From Oscillospiraceae bacterium (GTDB lineage: Bacteria > Bacillota > Clostridia > Oscillospirales > Oscillospiraceae), in contig JAFQHV010000008.1 in assembly GCA_017397835.1 (NCBI GenBank), positions 30,535 to 94,534 of the forward strand: a DNA stretch of 64,000 nucleotides. The letters are read 5' to 3'. The first letter of the stretch is position 1, and each line of letters begins with the position of its first letter. The notes under the pieces are model-generated. The model was not told where the DNA came from and did not search any database. It saw nothing but the letters and a program-made list of their open reading frames with translations. Below, in pieces: positions 16,882-24,407 of this stretch. Both the position numbers and the translations under genes were made by a program.

Positions 16882-17745
16882 TTAATTCTCGATGGTTCCC
16901 TGTACGACCCGGGGAATGTCGTTGGTGTCCGGGGTAATAACGATATTCTCAAAGCCGTTTTCCGCCATGATCTCCGCCACCTGATCCGCCTGACCGATGC
17001 CCACCTCGAAAATAAGGCTGCCACCCAGCCGCAGTGCGGACTTCCACTTGGAAGAGATAAAGCGGTAAAAGTCCAGGCCGTCCTCGCCGCCGTCCAAAGC
17101 CATCCGAGGCTCGTACCGGCTGACCGCAACCTCCAGCCCGTCAATGTCGGCCGAGGGGATGTAGGGCGGGTTACAGGCGATCACGTCAAAGTCCCACAGC
17201 ACGGAGGACGGCTGCTCCAGCGCGTTGACACTCATGCAGGTCACCCGGGCGTTCAGCCCGTTGCGGCGCACGTTCTGCTTGCACAGGCGCAGCGCCCCCT
17301 CGGACAAATCGGCCAGCACCACGCGGCACTGGGGCGCGTTGGCCGCAATGGCAAGACCCACACAGCCGGTACCGGCACACAGGTCCAGCACACGGGCGCC
17401 CTCACCCGCCGCCACGGTCTTTTCAATGGCCAGGCGGGCCAAAACCTCCGTGTCGTTGCGGGGGATCAGCACGTCGCGGGACACGTCCAGCGGCAGGCCG
17501 TAGAATTCCCACTCGCCTACGATGTAGGCCACCGGTTCCCCCTCCAGGCGGCGCTGAACCAGCTCCTCCACCCGGCGTTCCAGTTCACCGGAGGCATACA
17601 GGGACATATCCCGGAACAGCTGCTCCCGGGTCTTGTCCGCGGCGTAGCACACCAGTTCCCGCGCCTCGGTCTGGGCATCCACCACACCGGCCTTGCGCAG
17701 GCGGTTGCGGGTATCCAGATACAGATTATTGTAAGTTGTCGCCAT
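16882..17745 (-). CDS. prmC: Peptide chain release factor N5-glutamine methyltransferase
   Basis: This 287-residue SAM-dependent enzyme methylates the GGQ glutamine of release factors RF1 and RF2. The helical N-terminal domain (residues 1-80) is followed by a Rossmann methyltransferase domain with LDLCAGTGCVGLAIA and the catalytic NPPYIPS. It follows the DUF1385 gene after 24 bp, a clostridial pairing usually linked to prfA. prfA itself is not in this window. Confidence 0.94.
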   Translation of the reverse strand: MATTYNNLYLDTRNRLRKAGVVDAQTEARELVCYAADKTREQLFRDMSLYASGELERRVEELVQRRLEGEPVAYIVGEWEFYGLPLDVSRDVLIPRNDTEVLARLAIEKTVAAGEGARVLDLCAGTGCVGLAIAANAPQCRVVLADLSEGALRLCKQNVRRNGLNARVTCMSVNALEQPSSVLWDFDVIACNPPYIPSADIDGLEVAVSRYEPRMALDGGEDGLDFYRFISSKWKSALRLGGSLIFEVGIGQADQVAEIMAENGFENIVITPDTNDIPRVVQGTIEN

Positions 17746-17769
17746 AAGCCTTCAACTCCTAACTTCGAA

Positions 17770-18756
17770 TTACCACTGGTCACTGCCCTTTTCTTCCGGC
17801 AGCACCAGTTCCAAGGCGCGAATTGCCACCTCGATCATGCCGTCGTCCGGCTCGTAGGTGGTAAAATTCTGCATCCACAGGCCCGGAGCTACCAGCACCC
17901 GGGTCAGGGCGTTGTCATTGCGCCCGGCCCAGCGGTTGAACTCGTAGCTGATCCCCACGATGAGGGGCAGCATGACCAAATGGGCAGCGAAACGCAGCAG
18001 CGCATTTTGGACAGGCCAAATGGAGAATATCAGCGTGGACACCAGGATCGATACGATGATGACCACGAACAGGAAACTGGTGCCGCACCGGGGGTGGTGC
18101 CGGGGCTGGGTGCGGACGTTGTCCACCGTCAGGGGCAGGCCTTGCTCGTAGCAGAAGATGGTCTTATGCTCCGCCCCGTGGTACTGAAACACCCGATGGA
18201 TGTCCTTGGTCCGGGAGCAAATGGCCAGATACGCCAGGAAAATCACGATTTTCAGCACGCTTTCCGCCACGTTGCGCACCACCATGGAGTCGGTGAACAG
18301 CTTTACCGCCGTCCCCAGCAGGGTGGGCAGCAGGAAGAACAGCACAACAGACAGGCCAATGCCCAAAATCACCGCAATGGTGATAAGCAGCGAGGTAAAC
18401 TTGGCGCTGCCCAGTTTTTTCTCCAGCCATTGCTCAAATTTGGACGGTTCCTCTGCCGGGGCATCTCCGTCCTCGGGGTAGAACTCTGCCGACCACATCA
18501 GCATCTTGACCCCGTTGATCATGGAATCCAAAAAGGTCACCACACCGCGCACCAGAGGCCAACCCCAGACGGGGCATTTTTCCCTCAGGGGGTGCAGGTC
18601 CTGTTCCTTGATCTCCAGCTCGCCGTCCGGTCGCCGGACCACGGCGGCCTGCTTTTTCGGGCCGCGCATCATAATGCCCTCGATCAGGGCCTGTCCACCG
18701 CAGGTGGTCTTGAACCCGGTGGAACAGCACGCCTGTTTTCTGTCGCGTTTGCTCAT
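17770..18756 (-). CDS. DUF1385 domain-containing membrane protein (YqhQ-like)
   Basis: This 328-residue protein belongs to the DUF1385/YqhQ family, often described as a putative metal-dependent enzyme without a demonstrated reaction. The N-terminus has GGQALIEGIMMRGP, the family hallmark. Several hydrophobic segments occupy residues 95-245. Conserved histidines cluster at YHGAEHKTIFCYE and RHHPRCGTSF, which suggests metal binding. ATG 18756 follows GGAGT. It is grouped with prmC downstream. Confidence 0.9.
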   Translation of the reverse strand: MSKRDRKQACCSTGFKTTCGGQALIEGIMMRGPKKQAAVVRRPDGELEIKEQDLHPLREKCPVWGWPLVRGVVTFLDSMINGVKMLMWSAEFYPEDGDAPAEEPSKFEQWLEKKLGSAKFTSLLITIAVILGIGLSVVLFFLLPTLLGTAVKLFTDSMVVRNVAESVLKIVIFLAYLAICSRTKDIHRVFQYHGAEHKTIFCYEQGLPLTVDNVRTQPRHHPRCGTSFLFVVIIVSILVSTLIFSIWPVQNALLRFAAHLVMLPLIVGISYEFNRWAGRNDNALTRVLVAPGLWMQNFTTYEPDDGMIEVAIRALELVLPEEKGSDQW

Positions 18757-18837
18757 GGATACTCCTTCGGCGCAAAGCGCCTCGTTACAACGTTTATTCT
18801 ATCAGTGTGACACATAAAATGCAAGCATTTTTCGAAC

Positions 18838-20265
18838 TTATGTTCCAATTGGCAGTCGGATGGTGGCCACACAGCCCCCCTCCTCGGCATTGCCGAGGGT
18901 CAGGCTGCCGCCGTGGCGCTCCAAAATCTCATCGCACACCGCAAGGCCGATGCCGCTGCCGCGGGCCTTGGAGCTTCCCTTATAGAACTTGTTTTTCACA
19001 TAGGGCAATTCCTCTTCCGGGATGCCGGCACCGTAGTCGCGGATGGCGATCCGTGCGGCATCTTCCTCCACCTGGACGGTCACGTCGATGCGCTTGCCGG
19101 CACCGCCATGCTTGGCCGCATTGTCCAGCAGGTTGCAGAACACCTGTCGCAGCCGTTCCGGGTCACCGGTAACGGGAATGCTCTCCTCCGGGCAATCGTA
19201 GTAGTGCAGCTGGATCCCGTCACGGCGGAAAAATTCCCGGTAGGTATAGACCGCATCCTCCAGTTCCGCCTTCAGGTCCAAGGGCTCCACCGTCAGGGTG
19301 AACCGTCCGTCGGAAATGCGGGAAAACTCCAGCAGTTCTTCCACCATGTTGGTCAGGCGGCGTGCCTCACTGACAATGATACCCATTCCCTTCTGCACGT
19401 CCTCCGGGTTTTGCAGTTCCCCGTTCATAACCGTTTCCGCCCAGCCGTTGATGGCAGTCAGGGGGGTGCGCAGCTCGTGGGACACGGAGGAAATAAACTC
19501 CGTCTGCACCTTCTCCGACTGGCGTATTTTCAGCGACATATCGTTGATGGCATCGGTCAGTTCACCGATCTCATCGTTGTAGCTCTTCTCCATCTGGATA
19601 CCGTAGCTGCCGTCTGCGATCCGGCGGGCCGTTTCGGTAACACCGGCCAACGGTTCGATAATGGAGCGGACGAAATACAGATTTGAGATATACAGCATGG
19701 CCAGCAGCGCAAAGCCGATCAGCGCCACCGCGCCGGCCGCGGCCCACAGCTGACGGTCCACCTCGGTCATAGAGGTGACCAGCCGCACGCCGCCCACCAG
19801 ATTGCCCCGGTACAGTACCGGTGCCGTCACCGCCATGACCCGCTCGTCGGTGGAGGGATCTCTTCCCTGCCACGGGGTCATAACCGCCCGTTCAAAGGCG
19901 CGGTCAATGTCCGGTGTCCCGGGCATGGTACCGGTAGTCAGACCGTAACTGGAATACAGGATGGCTCCATCCGTTTCGATAAACTGCAGTTCCAGTTTGT
20001 TCTTCTCACCAAAGTTGTCCACGTAGTTTTTTGCCGCATGCAGGTACTCGGTTTCGGTATAGTTGCGGAAGAAAGAGGCCGCACTGGATGCACGGGCCTT
20101 CAGTCCCTCCTCCATGGCGTCATAATAATAGCGCGCCATGGCCACGGAAAAAGCGGCGATGGCCAGCACGACCATGACCAGCACCACACTGATGCTGTTG
20201 GCGATCCACCGCTGGCGAATGCCGCGGATCTTTGCTTTGTTCTTGTTGGCTGAACGGGTTTTCAT
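18838..20265 (-). CDS. Sensor histidine kinase
   Basis: This 475-residue membrane kinase has a basic N-terminus, one helix at about residues 22-45, an extracytoplasmic sensor of roughly 120 residues, a second helix near 168-190, a HAMP domain, a HisKA H-box (His263 in SSVSHELRTPLTA) and a HATPase_c domain with N-box NLLDNAAKHG and G-boxes DYGAGIP and GSGIGLAV. The architecture is close to PhoR/WalK-like kinases. ATG 20265 follows AAGGAGG. It is the third gene of a lipoprotein/response-regulator/kinase operon; the signal sensed is unknown. Confidence 0.93.
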   Translation of the reverse strand: MKTRSANKNKAKIRGIRQRWIANSISVVLVMVVLAIAAFSVAMARYYYDAMEEGLKARASSAASFFRNYTETEYLHAAKNYVDNFGEKNKLELQFIETDGAILYSSYGLTTGTMPGTPDIDRAFERAVMTPWQGRDPSTDERVMAVTAPVLYRGNLVGGVRLVTSMTEVDRQLWAAAGAVALIGFALLAMLYISNLYFVRSIIEPLAGVTETARRIADGSYGIQMEKSYNDEIGELTDAINDMSLKIRQSEKVQTEFISSVSHELRTPLTAINGWAETVMNGELQNPEDVQKGMGIIVSEARRLTNMVEELLEFSRISDGRFTLTVEPLDLKAELEDAVYTYREFFRRDGIQLHYYDCPEESIPVTGDPERLRQVFCNLLDNAAKHGGAGKRIDVTVQVEEDAARIAIRDYGAGIPEEELPYVKNKFYKGSSKARGSGIGLAVCDEILERHGGSLTLGNAEEGGCVATIRLPIGT

Positions 20266-20303
20266 GGTCGTACCTCCTTCCCTTGAACACGATTCTTTGG
20301 CGC

Positions 20304-20990
20304 TTACGCGCCCCACTTATAGCCGTAACCCCATACCGTAGTAATGAACACCGGATTTTGGGCGTCGTCCTCGATTTTGATGCGCAGACGGCGGATGTTG
20401 ACATCCACGATCTTCAACTCACCAAAATAGTCCTTACCCCACACCGCATCCAGAATTTCCTCGCGGCTCATGGCCTTTCCGGGATTTTCCATAAACAGCT
20501 TGACCAGACCGTATTCCACCTGAGTCAGCTTGACCCGCTGGCCGTTTTTCTCCAGGGTGCGGTTCCGGGTGTTGAGCAGGAACGGATGCCGAAACAGCTC
20601 ACCGGGTTCCAGCGCCGGCTCGCTGCCGGTGCGGCGGAACAGGGCGTCCACCCGGGCGGTCAGCTCCGCCGGAGAGAACGGCTTGGTCACGTAGTCGTCC
20701 GCACCGCTCATCAAACCGGTGACCTTGTCCATCTCCTGGGTTCGGGCGGTAAGCATAATGATTCCGATTTTATTGTTGGTGCTTCGGATACGGCGGCACA
20801 CTTCAAATCCGTCGATGTCGGGCAGCATCAGATCCAGCAGCGCCACCCCGATGCCGGGGTTGTTCTTCAGCTGGGTCAGCGCTTCCTCTCCGGTGGCTGC
20901 CTCCACCGTGTCGTAGCCTGCGCGCCTGAGGTTAATGACCACAAAGCTGCGGATATTCTCCTCGTCCTCCAGGACAAGCACTTTTTTCAT
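20304..20990 (-). CDS. OmpR-family response regulator
   Basis: This 228-residue DNA-binding regulator has a receiver domain with phospho-acceptor Asp53, Thr81 and Lys103, and a C-terminal winged helix (about residues 130-228, with ISVNIRRLR-like recognition segment VDVNIRRLRIKIE). It is the cognate partner of the kinase encoded 38 bp downstream. The upstream lipoprotein gene ends 16 bp before its start, so all three genes are probably one transcript. Confidence 0.95.
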   Translation of the reverse strand: MKKVLVLEDEENIRSFVVINLRRAGYDTVEAATGEEALTQLKNNPGIGVALLDLMLPDIDGFEVCRRIRSTNNKIGIIMLTARTQEMDKVTGLMSGADDYVTKPFSPAELTARVDALFRRTGSEPALEPGELFRHPFLLNTRNRTLEKNGQRVKLTQVEYGLVKLFMENPGKAMSREEILDAVWGKDYFGELKIVDVNIRRLRIKIEDDAQNPVFITTVWGYGYKWGA

Positions 20991-21006
20991 CTCAAACGCT
21001 CCTTTC

Positions 21007-22380
21007 TCACTCGCCGGACCAGCTGCTGACGATCAGGCGGAAATTCTCCAGCAGCTCGTTCTCGTCCAGCCCACAGTCCCACGTATTGTAGAACGCAGCG
21101 GCGTAGATGGTGTTGCTGTCCTCCGCCAAAACAAAGCGGTTGCCGCTGGTAGCCCGCAGACTGCGGCTGGCACCGGTCAGGCGGTAGATGCTCAGAAACG
21201 GCAGAGGTTCCTTATCCTCCCCCTGCCACAGGGCAAACACCACCGCCCGCTGCCCGCTGACGGTATCGTTGCGGTAGATGACCAGCCGACTTTGCCAATG
21301 ATCGGGGATCACAAGATACCAGCCGTCCACCACGCAGTGATAGGTAGTGCAGATCGTACTCGCACGGCCGCGGGCATCATACTGCACCCAATCCGCCAGC
21401 CAGCTTCCGTCCGCGTTGGGGTAAGATTCCAACTGCCGCGGACGGGGCAGTTCCAAAATGTTGTCGCTGTTTACGTCACTCAGGGTCAGGTCACGGTAGC
21501 TGCTGCTGCACTCCCGGCTGACCATACCGTCCTTGTCCAGAGCCAAATTGACAGGCTGCGCATTCTTCATGGCGATGACGTCCACCGCCTTGCTGCCGTC
21601 AAGCAGGTCGCTGACCACGTACAAAGCCGGGGCAAACTCCTTGACAAAGTTGGCCCGCATACTGCGGATCGCCGTGGTTCCCACACTCAGGGCCGTTTCC
21701 TGCACGACCATGATATCCTCCGCTGTGTTCCAGCCGTACAGGGTCACCTTCCCCGTATTTTCCACCCGATCCACCGTTCCGATGGCCACTTCCATCAGGC
21801 CGTTCTGATCCAGATCGGTCAGGCGGTAGCTGTCGTAGGCCGCCGAGGCCAGCATCTGTCCGTCCCCCTCGTTTACGGCGTAGACACCCAGATAATTGGC
21901 CTGACCGCCCAACTGCCAGCTGACCACCACTTCCTTGCAGGTGCGGCCGGTACGGGGGTCACGGATGCCATCTACGTCGGCGTAGTGGACAGCGTAAACA
22001 CTGTCCCCCTCTCCCCTGACCACACCGGTCAGAACGTACCGTTCATCCTCCTGCTGGGTGTAGAAGCAGATACGCAGCGGCAGTTCTGCCCCCACCACGC
22101 GGAAAAATGTTACAGCCGTCTCCTGCGTGCCGTCATCATCCATATCCAGCAGTTGAACTGCCGAAGTGTTGTCGCCGGTGGCGGGGGGCACGTCCTCCAC
22201 CGTGGCGGAATGTTCCAGCTCCAGCTCCCGCCGGGTCTTGCTGACTGCGGCAGTCAGGTTCTCGTAGCCGCGGGGCGGTTTGGGCAGTTTGTAGGAGTCC
22301 TCCGCCGACCACGGAAAACAGCCCGCCAACAGCGCGCACAGCGCCGCCGTCATGACTGCCAGCAGTACCTTTTTCCCCAT
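21007..22380 (-). CDS. Putative lipoprotein linked to a two-component system
   Basis: This 457-residue secreted protein has a type II signal peptide with lipobox LLAG-Cys21. I do not recognise the mature part as an enzyme. It contains several Asp-rich repeats such as LLDMDDDGTQE, YADVDG, LTDLDQNGLME and LSDVNSDNILE, resembling FG-GAP/VCBS calcium-binding blades of a beta-propeller. It is the first gene of an operon with the response regulator and histidine kinase, so it may sense or modulate the signal outside the membrane; that role is inference. ATG 22380 follows GGAGGG. Confidence 0.75.
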   Translation of the reverse strand: MGKKVLLAVMTAALCALLAGCFPWSAEDSYKLPKPPRGYENLTAAVSKTRRELELEHSATVEDVPPATGDNTSAVQLLDMDDDGTQETAVTFFRVVGAELPLRICFYTQQEDERYVLTGVVRGEGDSVYAVHYADVDGIRDPRTGRTCKEVVVSWQLGGQANYLGVYAVNEGDGQMLASAAYDSYRLTDLDQNGLMEVAIGTVDRVENTGKVTLYGWNTAEDIMVVQETALSVGTTAIRSMRANFVKEFAPALYVVSDLLDGSKAVDVIAMKNAQPVNLALDKDGMVSRECSSSYRDLTLSDVNSDNILELPRPRQLESYPNADGSWLADWVQYDARGRASTICTTYHCVVDGWYLVIPDHWQSRLVIYRNDTVSGQRAVVFALWQGEDKEPLPFLSIYRLTGASRSLRATSGNRFVLAEDSNTIYAAAFYNTWDCGLDENELLENFRLIVSSWSGE

Positions 22381-22426
22381 TCGCCCTCCGCTCCTTTCAA
22401 GCGCCCGCATCCATAAACTGCGGGCT

Positions 22427-22455
22427 ATAATAACCTATTGCATATCATATCACAA
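22427..22455 (-). promoter_or_regulatory. Promoter of the lipoprotein-regulator-kinase operon
   Basis: On the minus strand, TTGTGA (22455-22450) and TATTAT (22432-22427) are 17 bp apart. A short hairpin (GCCCGCA/TGCGGGC, 22403-22425) lies in the leader. Confidence 0.5.
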
Positions 22456-22526
22456 TTCCCCGATTTTGGGTATACCTTTTATGAAAGAAATCCCGGTTTT
22501 TTCGCAGGAATATTTGCCCCAAAACG

Positions 22527-22555
22527 CAAAAAGAGGCAGGCGGTCAGCCTGCCTC
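22527..22555 (-). terminator. Terminator of the IMPACT-family gene
   Basis: A 9-bp stem (22533-22541 with 22547-22555) is followed by a T run on the minus strand. Confidence 0.85.
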
Positions 22556-22569
22556 CAAATGGTTCGGTT

Positions 22570-23211
22570 TTATCCCTGCACAGGCTGCCGCCAGGGGACA
22601 GCCTTGAACGCCTCGCCACTGACCAGCGGCTCAATTTCGCCGGAGGTGACATCCACGATGCGAGTGCTAAACTCTTCTGCCCGCTCCTCGGGCAGCAGGA
22701 CGGACAGCACCACGTCAGCGCCGTAGTCCACATTTTCCACCACGCCGCCCATGTCGGTCACTTCCCGGCGCATAGTCTCAAACATAGCGTAGGGACAGGG
22801 CAGTTCCATCGCCACCCAGCGGCGCACCACGCTGACACCGGCGGCATCCAGCGCATCCTTGGCACTTTGGGTGTACGCCCGCACCAGTCCGCCCGCGCCC
22901 AGCAGGATGCCGCCGAAGTACCGGGTCACCACGCAGCACACGTTGACGATGCCCTCCCGCTGAAATACGTTCAGCATGGGCTGGCCCGCCGTTCCCTGTG
23001 GTTCACCGTCATCGGAGTAGCGCACCGCGCCGTCCCGGATGATGTAGCACCAGCAGTTGTGCCGGGCGTCGTATTCCTTTTTCCGCACGGCCTCGATCAT
23101 TTCCCGGGCCTGCTCCTCGGTCTCCACCGGCCATACCCGGCCGATGAATTCCGAGCGCTTTTCCACCAGCGTGGTCTCACTGCGCCCGGAGGGGATGTAA
23201 TATTCGGTCAT
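22570..23211 (-). CDS. YigZ/IMPACT-family protein
   Basis: This 213-residue protein has the IMPACT N-terminal domain, with KKSEF-like EKRSEFIGRVWPV, ARHNCWCYII, DDGEPQGTAGQPML and TRYFGGILLGAGGLVRAY, and a C-terminal DUF1949 domain. Eukaryotic IMPACT modulates GCN2; the bacterial function is not settled. ATG 23211 follows GGAGG. Longer in-frame extensions run into the upstream repeat region and are rejected. Confidence 0.9.
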   Translation of the reverse strand: MTEYYIPSGRSETTLVEKRSEFIGRVWPVETEEQAREMIEAVRKKEYDARHNCWCYIIRDGAVRYSDDGEPQGTAGQPMLNVFQREGIVNVCCVVTRYFGGILLGAGGLVRAYTQSAKDALDAAGVSVVRRWVAMELPCPYAMFETMRREVTDMGGVVENVDYGADVVLSVLLPEERAEEFSTRIVDVTSGEIEPLVSGEAFKAVPWRQPVQG

Positions 23212-23255
23212 GGAGGGTCCCTCCTGTTTTGCTTGGTAATTGGTTGAGAAAATTT

Positions 23256-23359
23256 CGCCCCCGGGCGGGTGTGGAAGATTTCGCCCTGCGGGGCGAGGAT
23301 GGGGACGAGAGCTGTTCCGCCCCCGGGCGGGTGTGGAAGATTTCGCCCTGCGGGGCGAG
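23256..23359. repeat. 42-bp perfect direct repeat in an intergenic region
   Basis: Two identical 42-bp copies lie at 23256-23297 and 23318-23359, 20 bp apart. Each contains a small palindrome at its start and a TCGCCC/GGGCGA hairpin at its end. The sequence does not fit a gene in any frame. It looks like a dispersed intergenic repeat unit and is too few and too close-spaced to be a CRISPR array. Confidence 0.85.
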
Positions 23360-23841
23360 TTCCTTTGCCCGCGGCGGCAAAGGAACCAAAACGCCACCGG
23401 GGTTTGCCAGCAAATGGGACTTGGCGCAAACGCCTCGTCCCATACTGTCTGCACCCCGGACCCCATAGAGAACGGCTCGTAAGCGGCAGATATTCTTCGC
23501 GTCCGGCGCACCGATGACGACACCACGTTGCATCTTTAGGCTGCCGCCCTGCCAAGCAGCAACCGGATTTTACTCCTATCGCACAAACGCGCCTGCTGCG
23601 GTGGGTGTTTCGTTCCCGCTGTGCAAGCCGGCGGGAGGTCGATAGACAGAAAGAGTTACAGATGGCACGAAGTGCGGCAGCCTAATCGGCGCTGAACCGG
23701 TCAGAGGTATCCGCCGGCCGTGTGGGTGTGACCTCACAGATACCACCCAAAGGAAGTACATAGAAACCATGGGTTTCTATGCGCCCTTTTCGTGTCTTTT
23801 GTGGCGTTACAAAAGACACCCGCCCGCAGGCGGAACATTCC
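23360..23841. other. Gene-poor stretch with decayed-looking sequence and hairpins
   Basis: No convincing gene is visible here. Short open frames lack ribosome sites and family resemblance. A TTCCTTTGCC/GGCAAAGGAA palindrome lies at 23360-23384, and two more hairpins lie at 23759-23819. The region could be the remains of a mobile element, but no transposase or terminal repeats can be recognised. Confidence 0.5.
23759..23819. repeat. Two adjacent perfect hairpins
   Basis: Hairpin 1 pairs 23759-23768 with 23772-23781 (10 bp, loop ATG). Hairpin 2 pairs 23792-23802 with 23809-23819 (11 bp, loop GGCGTT). Neither has a clear T run on the side expected for a terminator of the XRE gene, although weak terminator activity is possible. 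Confidence 0.7.
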
Positions 23842-24033
23842 TTACTCTTCCGGAAATACTTTAATGTCCAGTGCTTCGCAGATTTTGAAAAACTGCTCCA
23901 AAGACGGATTCTTCCGTCCCCGCTCAATTTCGCTCAAAAACGTCTGTGTGATTCCCAACTGCTTTGCAAGTTGATGCTGACTCAATTTGAGCGTTTCCCT
24001 CTTGTTCTTAATAATTGCGCGATAATCTTTCAT
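23842..24033 (-). CDS. Small XRE-family transcriptional regulator
   Basis: This 63-residue protein is a single Cro/CI-type helix-turn-helix (SQHQLAKQLGITQTFLSEIERGRKNPS) with almost no additional domain. Such proteins act as dimeric repressors, often of their own promoter. ATG 24033 is preceded by GGGTGA; a GTG 9 bp upstream is in frame. A consensus -10 (TATAAT) lies just upstream, inside a repeat shared in inverted orientation with the promoter of the divergent small gene. That makes mutual control of both genes likely. Confidence 0.85.
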   Translation of the reverse strand: MKDYRAIIKNKRETLKLSQHQLAKQLGITQTFLSEIERGRKNPSLEQFFKICEALDIKVFPEE

Positions 24034-24050
24034 TTCAATCACCCAAACAC

Positions 24051-24124
24051 ATTATAGCTCACCGCTATGCATTTGAAAATGAGAGCTTATAGCTCTTGAC
24101 TTATCGAGAGCTGTGAGCTATAAT
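24051..24124. promoter_or_regulatory. Divergent promoters with three operator-like repeats
   Basis: ATTATAGCTCAC (24051-24062) recurs inverted as GTGAGCTATAAT (24113-24124), and TTATAGCTC occurs a third time at 24087-24095 within the palindrome GAGCTTATAGCTC. The outer copies contain the -10 boxes of both divergent genes. On the plus strand, TTGACT (24096-24101) and TATAAT (24119-24124) are 17 bp apart. The XRE protein is the obvious candidate binder. Confidence 0.7.
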
Positions 24125-24157
24125 TCATGCAACCAAATCAGAAAGGTGGCTTTGTTT

Positions 24158-24400
24158 ATGAGCGACGATTACAACTTTATGGAAGATTTCCGCGAAACGT
24201 GTGAGAACCTGATCGGAGACGTGGTACTGTTGGAGGCACTGCTCCTCTGCCGGGAGCAATCCCCGCACCGCCAGTCTCCGGAACAGTTTGACCTGCTGGT
24301 GGGGCGGATCACAAGCTATCTGTGCCAACACACGAACGATCTTCTGGTCCTCACCCGCCCAAAAGAAACAGGGCGGCCCTGCGGCCGCCCCGTTGGCTGA
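24158..24400 (+). CDS. Small hypothetical protein, divergent from the XRE regulator
   Basis: I do not recognise this 80-residue protein. It is acidic at the N-terminus (MSDDYNFMEDF), helical in the middle with a Leu-rich stretch (LLEALLLCRE), and has no membrane segment. ATG 24158 follows AAAGGTGG and a strong promoter. Its last 30 bp form the hflX terminator on the other strand, so the C-terminus (GRPCGRPVG) is probably not under strong constraint. It may form a two-gene module with the XRE regulator. Confidence 0.6.
   Translation: MSDDYNFMEDFRETCENLIGDVVLLEALLLCREQSPHRQSPEQFDLLVGRITSYLCQHTNDLLVLTRPKETGRPCGRPVG
24363..24390 (-). terminator. Terminator of hflX, inside the 3' end of the small convergent gene
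   Basis: GGGCGGCC pairs with GGCCGCCC around CTGC, and a T-rich stretch follows on the minus strand. Confidence 0.65.
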
Positions 24401-24407
24401 TATTCCG

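Noticed and set aside
16279-18810. 843-codon plus-strand frame across recA, prmC and DUF1385
   Set aside because: It spans three well-supported minus-strand genes and their gaps, so it is a shadow frame.
23256-23359. Possible CRISPR array
   Set aside because: Only two repeats with a 20-bp spacer and no cas genes; the repeats are palindromic but too few.
23177-23555. Several overlapping frames through the 42-bp repeats
   Set aside because: They are repeat-derived, Pro/Arg-rich, lack ribosome sites and exist in all frames.
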